NCBI GenBank assembly: GCA_031177445.1
Contig: JAPSGP010000036.1
Location: 1 to 14,427 of the forward strand
Direction of reading: 5' to 3'
DNA: 14,427 nucleotides
DNA from: Acidimicrobiia bacterium
GTDB taxonomy: Bacteria; Actinomycetota; Acidimicrobiia; IMCC26256; JACDBD01
Below are positions 7,391-13,766 of the stretch, one piece after another. A program made the translations under genes and the position numbers. Each line of letters opens with the position of its first letter. Within the stretch, counting starts at the first letter, position 1. The notes beneath the pieces were generated by a model. It made no database searches. It saw only the letters and a list, made by a program, of their open reading frames with translations, and was not told the origin of the DNA.

Positions 7391-7427
7391 AGCATCCTCC
7401 CAGGCGCCGCGCCCGTCTCCTCCACGC

Positions 7428-7499
7428 GGGTAACCCTATGCAGGCGAACTATCGAGGGCAATTGGAACCTCTGGACATAATCATAATGTAAACCCTATG
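7428..7499 (-). promoter_or_regulatory. Candidate regulatory region upstream of glpX
   Basis: The gap between the CBS gene and glpX is AT-rich and structured. ACATAATCATAATGT (7475-7489) is a 15-bp near-palindrome (one mismatched pair) that also contains CATAAT twice in tandem. GGGTAACCC (7428-7436) is a 9-bp palindrome. The 9-mer AACCCTATG occurs at 7432-7440 and again at 7491-7499, 59 bp apart, the second copy running into the end of the CBS gene. On the minus strand TTTACA and TATGAT resemble promoter hexamers but are not correctly spaced, so no start site is proposed. Confidence 0.35.
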
Positions 7500-7893
7500 A
7501 AGTCCTCTCTGAGGTCGCGCCTTCAGTCGTCCAGCAGCGCACTATGTCGCGCATCGAGAGGATCCCGACGACATCGGAGCCGCCGAGGACGACGATGTGA
7601 CGAAAGCCACCGCGGACCATCTCCTCCGCGGCCTGCTCGAGCGACCAGTCGGCATGGGCGTACTGGAGCTGAGCGGAGAGGTGATCTCCGACCCGCTCGG
7701 CGTCGATGTCCTTGCCGGCTCCGTCGGCGTAGAGCAGATCACGTTCGGTGAAGATCCCGGGACCGGGCTGATCGAGGTCAACCACCACAGCAGCTCCCAC
7801 GTTGCGCTCCGCCATCCGCCGTGCGGCCTCGCGCAAGGTGTGTCCCGGGCCGACGGTCACGACGACCCTGTTCATCCCGTCGCGCACCTGCAT
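7495..7893 (-). CDS. Tandem CBS-domain protein
   Basis: This small stand-alone protein (132 residues) consists of two CBS domains, about residues 7-57 and 66-119. Each ends in the typical β-strand/helix motif: GIFTERDLLY (46-55) and GILSMRDIVR (110-119). Such Bateman modules bind adenine nucleotides or S-adenosylmethionine and regulate partner proteins; no catalytic domain is attached. The ATG has a strong GGAGGGAGG site upstream. It points the same way as the Calvin-cycle genes and sits 104 nt before glpX. It may therefore head the same transcript or be its own unit. An energy-charge sensing role toward the cycle (compare CP12-CBS proteins in cyanobacteria) is an attractive inference, not shown. 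A short Ser/Thr tail follows the second domain. Confidence 0.88.
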   Translation of the reverse strand: MQVRDGMNRVVVTVGPGHTLREAARRMAERNVGAAVVVDLDQPGPGIFTERDLLYADGAGKDIDAERVGDHLSAQLQYAHADWSLEQAAEEMVRGGFRHIVVLGGSDVVGILSMRDIVRCWTTEGATSERTS

Positions 7894-8050
7894 GGCGTTT
7901 CCTCCCTCCGGCTCCGGCTCCGAGCTCTTCCAACTTCGTGGCGATCGTATCGATATTCACGCGTCCCTTCATTGCGGGTAGGGTGCGACTCTTGTCGGGG
8001 GTCGGCGGACGAGTCGAGGCAAGCGCGCCGCCCCCGATCGTGGGCCATTG

Positions 8051-8368
8051 ATGGCGACCGCTCGAGAGCAAGACCCGGAGGACGTGCGACGTGCCCTGCG
8101 AACCGTGGGCATCGTGGCGGTGCTCGACTTCCTGCTGCTCGTCCCGCTCGTGATCGCCGCGCTCGACCACGCGGAGAGCACCGTCGACGTCCTGGGCCCG
8201 CTGCACGGTGCCGGGTTCGTGATCCTGCTCGCGCTCGTCGTGCGGGGGGCGGTCAGGGGGCTATGGGGCTGGTGGTTCCCGGTCATCGCCGTGGTCACCG
8301 GCGGCCCGCCCGGCTGCCTTGCCGCGGACATCTACATCCGCCGAAAGCTCCCACCCGCGCGCGCGTAA
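8051..8368 (+). CDS. DUF3817-like small membrane protein
   Basis: The 105-residue product has about three hydrophobic segments (roughly 18-38, 52-66 and 71-93) and a basic C-terminus (IRRKL). The motif VLGPLHGAGFVILL (47-60) resembles the Gly-Pro-x-His-Gly block of the DUF3817 family, small integral membrane proteins common in actinobacteria with no known function. The ATG at 8051 directly follows a possible TTG (8048) and overlaps the TGA of a 19-codon TTG-initiated frame (7992-8051). No clear ribosome site is present. It is divergent from the CBS gene across 157 nt. GC-rich membrane genes are hard to distinguish from chance, but the hydrophobic pattern and the His-Gly motif argue for a real protein. 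Confidence 0.65.
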   Translation: MATAREQDPEDVRRALRTVGIVAVLDFLLLVPLVIAALDHAESTVDVLGPLHGAGFVILLALVVRGAVRGLWGWWFPVIAVVTGGPPGCLAADIYIRRKLPPARA

Positions 8369-8387
8369 CCGGTCGTCAGCGGCGGCG

Positions 8388-8469
8388 GAGCGGGCCGCGA
8401 TGACGATGTCGACATGCCTCAGAGCGGGGAGCGGGCCGCGATGAAGAGGTCGAAACGACCTGTTGTTCA
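8388..8469. repeat. Two diverged 41-bp tandem units
   Basis: GAGCGGGCCGCGATGA occurs exactly at 8388-8403 and 8429-8444, and GAGCGGG recurs at 8470, a constant 41-bp step. The second half of each unit is diverged. Unit 2 holds a perfect dyad AGGTCG-AAA-CGACCT (8447-8461). The 307-nt stretch 8369-8675 has no credible gene; these repeats and the inverted repeat after them are all I see. Confidence 0.5.
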
Positions 8470-8503
8470 GAGCGGGACCATCTGGCCGTTGCCGAACAAC
8501 AGG
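8459..8503. repeat. 10-bp inverted repeat between convergent genes
   Basis: CCTGTTGTTC (8459-8468) and GAACAACAGG (8494-8503) are exact reverse complements separated by 25 nt. A further short stem GGGCC-TTGGC-GGCCC (8502-8516) abuts it. The gap lies between the ends of two convergent genes, so these could act as bidirectional terminators, although there is no U-run. Confidence 0.4.
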
Positions 8504-8675
8504 GCCTTGGCGGCCCCGCAGGAGGCAGCTCTCACTCGCGCTACATGTGTGACGCCGTTACGTGACGCCAACCTCGGTCCTATCTTCTGGACCCTCATGA
8601 GCCGTCAGCACGTGCTGAAGCGTGGCGAACGCAAGCCCTGAATTGGTCAAGCTGCGAACGCGCCCGGCGGCGCGG

Positions 8676-9116
8676 CTATGCGGGGACCGACTCCTCCGAG
8701 GGCATCGCCTCGACGTGTGTCACGGGCAACCCAAAGCCGCGCGCCTTGCTGGGAAGGTCCACCTTCAGCCAGCGCGATAGCCGCTTCGGGAGGGTGGAGA
8801 TGACGATCTCGTCGAAGTCGCGCGCGGACAGCGCGTCGTGGATCGCGGCGATCGGGTCGGCGTCGCCGACCTCACCGGTGATCTCCGTGCCGGATGCCTC
8901 GGCGAGTGCTGCCCGCGCCTCGTCCAGCCGCGCCTGAGCCTCCTCGCGGCCCGCCACCTCGGGGTCCACGACCCGGTGCAGCCCGCTCGGGTGCGCCGGC
9001 ACCAGCAGATGGAAGCTCGCCGGTCCCTCTGCCGCGCGCTTGAGCACCTCGTTGCGCAGCGGTTCGGTCATGGCCGTTCGGTTCGCGACAAGCAGCACCC
9101 GTCGGGTGTCCGTCAT
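8676..9116 (-). CDS. UspA-like (HUP-fold) small protein
   Basis: The 146-residue product begins with a β-strand RRVLLVANRTA and contains FHLLVPA (35-41), GEVGDADPIAAIHDAL (81-96) and FDEIVISTLPKRLSRWLKVD (101-120). This order matches actinobacterial proteins distantly related to universal stress protein A: an α/β nucleotide-binding-like fold in which the GDADP block and the IVISTLP strand are conserved. The classic Usp ATP-binding glycine loop is not evident, so nucleotide binding is doubtful. The ATG at 9116 is chosen because GGAGGTGG precedes it; an upstream TTG at 9140 would add 8 residues and lacks support. It is divergent from the L,D-transpeptidase gene across 78 nt. Function is unknown; a stress-related role is only a family guess. 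Confidence 0.82.
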   Translation of the reverse strand: MTDTRRVLLVANRTAMTEPLRNEVLKRAAEGPASFHLLVPAHPSGLHRVVDPEVAGREEAQARLDEARAALAEASGTEITGEVGDADPIAAIHDALSARDFDEIVISTLPKRLSRWLKVDLPSKARGFGLPVTHVEAMPSEESVPA

Positions 9117-9182
9117 CCGCCCACCTCCATTGGAGCACAAGTATCGATCGTCACTTTATCAAGCGACCGGGCGGGAGGGTAA

Positions 9183-9188
9183 TACGCT
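9183..9188 (+). promoter_or_regulatory. -10 box for a leaderless L,D-transpeptidase mRNA
   Basis: TACGCT fits the actinobacterial TAnnnT -10 pattern and ends exactly 6 nt before the ATG. The predicted transcription start is therefore the A of the start codon. No ribosome site precedes the gene, consistent with leaderless translation. The -35 is not recognisable. Confidence 0.4.
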
Positions 9189-9194
9189 TCCCGC

Positions 9195-10244
9195 ATGCCG
9201 AGGAAGCTGCTTGGAGTGGTCTCGATGGCGCTGTGGTTGGGGCTGGCATCCAGCGCTCCGGCTCAGGCGCCGGTGCCGCCCGTGCCGCCCGCGGCGGCAC
9301 CGGCGCCGGTAGCTCACCGCATTGCCCCGGATGTTCGGGCCGGTGGCGTGGGCGTAGGCGGGCTCACGATTCCCGAGGCGGGCGCGCGCCTGGACGCTGT
9401 GCTCGGCCCGCGCCTGCGCTCGCCCCTCACGATCCGCATCGACGGCAGACGCTTTCGTATCAGGCCGAGGCGACTTGGGCTGCGCTTCGAGGCCATGCGC
9501 ACCGCGCGCCGGGCGTTCAAGGCGGGCGCCGCCAGGTCTCCTGCCGCTCTTGGCTCGGGCGAGCCCGTGGATGTCCCGATCGCGGTGCGGCTGAACGGCA
9601 AGCTGATCCGGAGCTTTGTCGCACGTCTCGGCCAGAGGGTCTACGTGGCGCCGCGCAACGCGACGCTGCGCATCACGTTACGGCGGATGATCAGGCGGCG
9701 CTCGTACGGCGGGCGGGCGCTCGTCGAGTACCGATTGCGCGCGGCGATCGCGCGCGTACTGCGCGATCCCAGGGCACGACGGCTGGTCACGGGCCGCCGG
9801 CGCAGGACCCGCGCGGCGATCACCTACCACGGCCTTGCGCGGCTGAACCCGACGGTCTTGACCATCGATCGCGGCGGGTTCAGGTTGCGACTCTTCAAGC
9901 GGCTGCGCTACGACCGCAGCTACCCGATCGCGGTGGGCGCCGCTGGATACGACACGCCGGGCGGCCTATTCCGGATCATCAGCAAGCAGGTCAACCCACC
10001 GTGGCATGCCCCCAACCGCCCATGGGCGGGATCCTACGCCGGCAGGACCGTGCCCGGCGGCGCGCCCGACAACCCGCTCAAGGCGCGCTGGCTCGGCGTC
10101 GCGAGCGGCGTCGGCATCCATGGCACCGCTGAGCCGTGGACAATCGGATCGCGCGCCTCCCACGGGTGCATCCGGATGCGAGTGCCGGACGTGATCGACC
10201 TGTACCCGCGCGTGTCCCTCGGCTCGCGGGTGTTGATTCGATGA
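9195..10244 (+). CDS. Exported L,D-transpeptidase (YkuD domain)
   Basis: This enzyme class makes 3-3 cross-links in peptidoglycan, or attaches proteins to it, outside the membrane. The 349-residue product starts with a signal peptide (MPRKLLGVVSMALWLGLA, likely cut after APAQA near residue 25) and a Pro/Ala-rich spacer. A peptidoglycan-binding-4/VanW-associated-like region follows (GVGVGGLTIPEAGARLD, about 51-67, to about 100), then a very Arg-rich middle. The C-terminal YkuD domain (about 218-349) carries IHGTA (His309) and SHGCIRM, with catalytic Cys325. All catalytic residues are intact. Genes of this two-part build are frequent in Thermoleophilia and related actinobacteria. The ATG is preceded by a -10 box at leaderless distance and no ribosome site. 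Confidence 0.95.
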   Translation: MPRKLLGVVSMALWLGLASSAPAQAPVPPVPPAAAPAPVAHRIAPDVRAGGVGVGGLTIPEAGARLDAVLGPRLRSPLTIRIDGRRFRIRPRRLGLRFEAMRTARRAFKAGAARSPAALGSGEPVDVPIAVRLNGKLIRSFVARLGQRVYVAPRNATLRITLRRMIRRRSYGGRALVEYRLRAAIARVLRDPRARRLVTGRRRRTRAAITYHGLARLNPTVLTIDRGGFRLRLFKRLRYDRSYPIAVGAAGYDTPGGLFRIISKQVNPPWHAPNRPWAGSYAGRTVPGGAPDNPLKARWLGVASGVGIHGTAEPWTIGSRASHGCIRMRVPDVIDLYPRVSLGSRVLIR

Positions 10245-10279
10245 GTCACTCCACGGTCGTGCCCTGACGGCGCCGATCA

Positions 10280-10294
10280 GCTCGCCCGGCGAGC
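10280..10294. terminator. Small palindrome after the L,D-transpeptidase gene
   Basis: GCTCGCCCGGCGAGC is a perfect 15-bp dyad (7-bp arms around one base; 6-bp stem with a 3-nt loop as RNA), 36 nt after the transpeptidase stop. There is no U-run. It is a weak terminator candidate. Confidence 0.3.
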
Positions 10295-10408
10295 CGTCCT
10301 TGCGGCGCGCCCGACGAAGGACTGCGGCAGGGCAGTCGGTGTAGATCGCCGCGGAGTCGGCGAAGGACGTATCCGCCCGTGGCGGCTTGGTGCACCCGCG
10401 GATGCGGT

Positions 10409-10414
10409 TAGGCT
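10409..10414 (+). promoter_or_regulatory. -10 box before the patatin-like gene
   Basis: TAGGCT fits TAnnnT and lies 9 nt before the ATG, with TTGGTG (10387-10392) 16 nt further upstream as a possible -35. No ribosome site is present, so the transcript would have a leader of at most two or three bases or none, like the transpeptidase gene upstream. Confidence 0.35.
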
Positions 10415-10423
10415 CTCCGCGGG

Positions 10424-11479
10424 ATGACCTTGCTCGAGGCCGACGGCGTCTTTGAGGGCGGGGGGATCAAGGGGCTCGCGATCGCCGGTGCGCTGCTCGA
10501 GTTCGCCGAGAACGAGTCGCTCGCGGTCGAGCGCTGGGTGAACGTGGCAGGAACGAGCGCGGGAGCCGTCATCGCCGCTTACCTCGCCGCCGGCCACCCG
10601 GCACACGAGCTGGCCGCGCTGCTCGACCGGACGCCGTTCGACAAGTTCCAGGACTGGGGCCCGGGCGGGAAGGTGCTGGGCGGGGGCCTGAACCTGATCC
10701 GCCGGCGTGGACTCGCGCGAGGCGAGGTCTTCCGCAAGTGGTTCGACTCGGAGCTGGACGGGATGACCTTCGGGGAGATGCGCGTGCCCCCGGCCGCCAA
10801 CGACACACCGCCCGAGCACCCTTACCGCCTGCGGATGATCGCGGCCGACGTGACGGGCCACCGGCTGCTGGTCCTTCCCGACGACCTCGGCCGTTACAAG
10901 CGGTCCGGCGAGTCGACGCCGATCGATCCCGACACCGTGCGCGTCGCCGATGCGGTGCGAATGAGCATGTCGATCCCGTTCTTCTTCGAGCCCGTCGAGC
11001 TCGTGGACGCCGGCACGAACCGGACGGCCACCATCGTCGACGGAGGGACGCTCTCGAATTTTCCCGTGTGGCTGTTCGACACGAGCCGGCGCGACCCGGT
11101 TCGACCGACCTTCGGTCTGCGCCTCGTCGGCGGGCGATCGGTCGGCAGCGGCCTGCGGTCGTTCGTGCGGATGCTCGGATGGCCGGCCCGGCTCGCATCG
11201 GACATCGCGCAGACCCAGTCGAGCGCATGGGACGAGCGCTTCGCCACGCGCTCGACCCGAGTACGGACCTGTCCTGTGCCCGCCGGCGAGGTCGGGACCA
11301 CCGATTTCGACATCCCCGCGGCGGGGCGCGCGGCGCTCATCCACGGCGGAAGGGAGGCCGCGAAGGCCTTTCTCGAGCGATTCGAGCTGGCGGACTACCG
11401 AAACACCTACGGACGCACGCTTCAGGAGCTGCCCGCGCCGACGGGCGGGTCGGATGCGCGGCCGGGGCGCGCTGCTTAG
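10424..11479 (+). CDS. Patatin-like phospholipase
   Basis: This is a Ser-Asp dyad lipid acyl hydrolase of the patatin/RssA type. The 351-residue product shows the oxyanion loop EGGGIKG (11-17), the nucleophile elbow GTSAG (Ser45), and the catalytic Asp206 in IVDGGTLSNFP. The order and spacing match bacterial patatins. No signal peptide or clear membrane segment is seen, so it probably acts in the cytoplasm or at the inner leaflet. Substrate is unknown; phospholipids or lysophospholipids are usual for the family. It ends 8 nt before the decayed glutamine amidotransferase gene, so the three plus-strand genes 10424-13186 look like one former operon. The protein itself is intact, with no frameshift. 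Confidence 0.93.
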   Translation: MTLLEADGVFEGGGIKGLAIAGALLEFAENESLAVERWVNVAGTSAGAVIAAYLAAGHPAHELAALLDRTPFDKFQDWGPGGKVLGGGLNLIRRRGLARGEVFRKWFDSELDGMTFGEMRVPPAANDTPPEHPYRLRMIAADVTGHRLLVLPDDLGRYKRSGESTPIDPDTVRVADAVRMSMSIPFFFEPVELVDAGTNRTATIVDGGTLSNFPVWLFDTSRRDPVRPTFGLRLVGGRSVGSGLRSFVRMLGWPARLASDIAQTQSSAWDERFATRSTRVRTCPVPAGEVGTTDFDIPAAGRAALIHGGREAAKAFLERFELADYRNTYGRTLQELPAPTGGSDARPGRAA

Positions 11480-11487
11480 CCCTCACC

Positions 11488-12134
11488 ATGTGTCGCGTCT
11501 TGGCATATCTCGGAGAGCCGATCCTGCTCGACGAGCTGCTGTACCGAAACGAGAACTCGCTGGTGAACCAGAGCGTCTCACCGGGGTTGATGTCCTTTCT
11601 CAACATCGGCGGCTTTGGCCTCGCTGCCTGGGACTCGGATTCGCGCAGCCCCGGCCTGCCCTTCACCTACAGGACGCCGGGAGTGCCGGGCTCGATCGAA
11701 ACCTGAAGGCGCTCGCCATGAAGGTGCACGCCACCGCTGCGATCGCGCACGTACGCGGAGTTGTCTACGACCCGGCAGAGCAGGTTGGCGAACAGAACCT
11801 GCACCCGTTTCAGTTCCCCGGCGCTCGCGTCACGCCGGCGCAGAACGGCGTGGCAGTGCTTCGCGACATACGCGAGCGACGCCGGATATCCACGCAGTCG
11901 CCCGTGAACCTGATAGCGGCCGACGGCCAGTCGATCGTCGCCACCCGCTTCGCCTTCGACTAAGGCTCGTACCCCGACGACGACTCGTTCTTCTCGCGCG
12001 AGCGCGAGTTCGACTTCACGACGTTGTGGTGCGCCCCCGACCCGCATGGCCGCTCCGCGTGCATCGCGTCCGAACCGCTGACGAGCGACCGGACGGAGTG
12101 GGTCGAGGCTCCCGAGTACTCCATGCTCGTGTGA
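11488..12134 (+). pseudogene. Decayed class II glutamine amidotransferase (YafJ/EgtC-like)
   Basis: The start MCRVLAYLGEPILLDELLY is the classic N-terminus of stand-alone class II glutamine amidotransferases, with nucleophile Cys2. The frame stays open to 11706. Homology, however, shifts into another frame near 11685-11695 (LDRNLKALAMKVHATAAIAHVRG, HPFQFPG) and continues to TAA at 11961. Beyond that stop the same frame still encodes family sequence (YPDDDSFFSREREFDF, then SEPLTSDRTEW and APEYSMLV) to TGA at 12132-12134. The TAA sits where a Tyr codon is expected. Between QNGVAV and LRDIRERR about a hundred expected residues, including the inner part of the amidotransferase domain, are missing. 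One frameshift, one internal deletion and one stop together indicate a true pseudogene rather than a single read error. It lies between the patatin and cyclic-nucleotide genes. Confidence 0.82.
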
Positions 12135-12180
12135 GCAGCGACGACCACGGGATCGCCCTCGAGACGCGGGAGCTGGAGAT

Positions 12181-13186
12181 GTGAGCCTCGCAGAGCTGCT
12201 GGCGTCGATTCCGATCTTCGCCGGGATCCCCGCACGCGAGCGCGAGCACCTGGCCCGCGTGATGCACCCGTTCGCGGCCTCGGCCGGGTCCGTCCTCTTC
12301 CGCGAGGGCGACCGTGGCGACCGGATGTACATCATCGAGTCCGGCCGCGTCCAAGCCGCGCGCGAGGCGCTCGGTGAGTCGCGCAGGCTGGCCATGCTCG
12401 GTCCCGCCTCGGTGCTCGGGGAGATGTCGCTGATGGGGTCCGGGCTCCGCACGGCTACCGCGATCGCGGTGGAGGAGACGCACGGTTGGGCGCTCGATCA
12501 TGCGGCCTTCGACGTCCTGCGGGCCGACCCGCGCCGCGAGGCGCTCGACTTATCCGCTGCATCGGCGACCTGGCCGTGGAGCGCCTGCGAGACCGCTATG
12601 CGGCGATCGCGCAGGCGCTCGGTGACGAGCCGGCGCCCCCCGCGGCGTCGGAGGCGCCAGTGCAGGTCGAGCCAGAGCCCGCAGAGGTCGCATACCTGGA
12701 GACGCTGTTCTTCGCACGGCTCACCGAGCGCGACATCGGGAGCCTGGTGGCCGGGCTGCGCCGGCTCTTCGCCGCGCGGGCCCCGTGGTCTTCGCTACCG
12801 GGGAGCTTCAGCGCGTCCTCTACATCGTGATCCGCGGCGCCATCGAGACCACGATCCGCCGTGGCGGGCGGGCGCGGCGCGTGCGGCTGGCGGGACCGGC
12901 CGAGCCGTCGGGCATCTGGGCGTGCTCGGGCCGCATCCCAGCATCGCCGAGATCCGCGCACGCGAGCGAACGGTGCTCCTCGAAGTCCCGTGGGACCACG
13001 TCCACGCATTGCTCGCAGGCGGCGACGCCGCATCGCGGATTCACCGCGGCCTTCAACGAGGACGTCGTCCGCGCGCTCGTGCAGGCCGATCGGCCGACCC
13101 CCCGGATGGTCGCCCGCACCGAGCGCGGCGCGCGGCCGGTAGCGACCGTCGCCACCGCCGTGGAGGTCTCCGGCCAGGCGCACTAG
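12181..13186 (+). pseudogene. Frameshifted protein with two cyclic-nucleotide-binding domains
   Basis: A GTG start leads into a clear cNMP-binding (Crp-like) domain: IPIFAGIP, ASAGSVLFREGDRGDRMYII, LGEMSLMGSGLRTATAIA (about residues 10-95). After about 12540 the frame changes: IRCIGDLAVERLRDRYAAIA continues in a second frame through an acidic linker and a helix LETLFFARLTERD. Near 12785 a third frame carries a second cNMP domain (FATGELQRVLYIVIRGAIE). Its middle (VLGPHPSIAEIRARERTVLLEV) is back in the first frame from about 12910, and its end (FNEDVVRALVQADRPTPRM) is in the third frame to TAG at 13184-13186. Four frame changes are needed to read the whole protein. It was probably a membrane-peripheral or cytoplasmic cNMP sensor associated with the patatin gene. 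Decay is likely; a cluster of indel errors in this GC-rich stretch is the alternative. Confidence 0.78.
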
Positions 13187-13234
13187 GCAGGCTCTCCCGC
13201 GACTCCCGCCGGAGGGCGAAGGGCTCGGCGCGGG

Positions 13235-13597
13235 TCAGAACGTCACGATCCGGTCGCTGTCGGCAAATAGCTGCGCGACCTCCGGCGGCGTGACCCAGGT
13301 CCCATTGAGCTTCTCGAGGTCCGCGTCGGTCGCCCCACGGGCGACTGCACAACCCTTTCAGACGTAGACGGGAACCTCGTGCTCGCGCAGCTTCGCCAGG
13401 AGCTCTCGCGCCGGCGGCAGTCCGACTCCCTCCACCTCGTCGACGGTGCCCTCGAGCACGAGCTCGGTCGCATCGCCGCCGAGGATGATCGACGTCTCCT
13501 GTCCCACCTCGAGCGACCCGTTGGCGGCCAGGTGGAGCGGGATCGAGGCGCGGGTGCCATCGCCGGTGCCGGCGCTGGCGAAGTAAGTGATCTTCAT
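13235..13597 (-). CDS. DsrE-family protein, candidate selenoprotein (in-frame TGA as Sec)
   Basis: DsrE/F-fold proteins are small sulfur-relay or redox proteins. The frame starts at an ATG with GGAGG 5 nt upstream (MKITYFASAGTGDGTRASIP), reads through the typical HLAANGSLEVGQ and ILGGDATEL blocks to VPVYV (residue 79), meets TGA at 13358-13360, and then continues in the same frame for 40 codons (KGCAVARGATDADLEKL ... DSDRIVTF) to TGA at 13235-13237. The joined 120-residue product has normal family length and a complete C-terminus. The TGA occupies position 80, where homologues carry the first Cys of a CxxC motif after VYV, so the product would be UxxC (Sec80, Cys83). A hairpin fitting a bacterial SECIS follows. 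A DsrE-like family is among known prokaryotic selenoprotein families. Without Sec insertion the gene would make a 79-residue fragment. A nonsense mutation is the alternative, given the decayed genes next door. Confidence 0.75.
13329..13345 (-). promoter_or_regulatory. Candidate bacterial SECIS hairpin
   Basis: On the mRNA strand GTCGCCC-GTG-GGGCGAC forms a perfect 7-bp stem with a 3-nt GUG loop (or 6 bp with loop CGUGG). The loop begins 19 nt after the TGA. Bacterial SECIS elements lie in the coding region just after UGA, with an apical loop roughly 16-37 nt away and an early G, often GU, in the loop; this fits all three. It would recruit SelB with Sec-tRNA. Short GC stems also occur by chance at this GC content. 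Confidence 0.65.
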
Positions 13598-13766
13598 CGC
13601 TTCCTCCAGGATGGGGTTTCGACCTGGCCAAAGCGTCTCAGATGCTGCCCGCCTCACTCGCTGGCCGGCGAGCGTGGGGTCAACTGAACGGGAAGCCCCG
13701 CGTCGGCGCGTGCGCGACGCCAATCGCATCGGCAACGACCAACCGCCGCGTCAGCAGGGCTTTTGA

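Noticed and set aside
7992..8051. A 19-codon TTG-started frame overlapping the DUF3817-like start (TGATG), possibly a leader peptide
   Set aside because: TTG start, no ribosome site and no conserved features; the overlap could easily be chance.
8414..8641. A 75-codon plus-strand frame in the repeat-rich gap
   Set aside because: It has no family resemblance, lies over the tandem and inverted repeats, lacks a ribosome site and has irregular composition.
10277..11344. A minus-strand open frame of 355 codons opposite the patatin gene
   Set aside because: The plus-strand patatin frame has all catalytic motifs; the opposite frame shows only Arg/His/Gly-biased shadow sequence.
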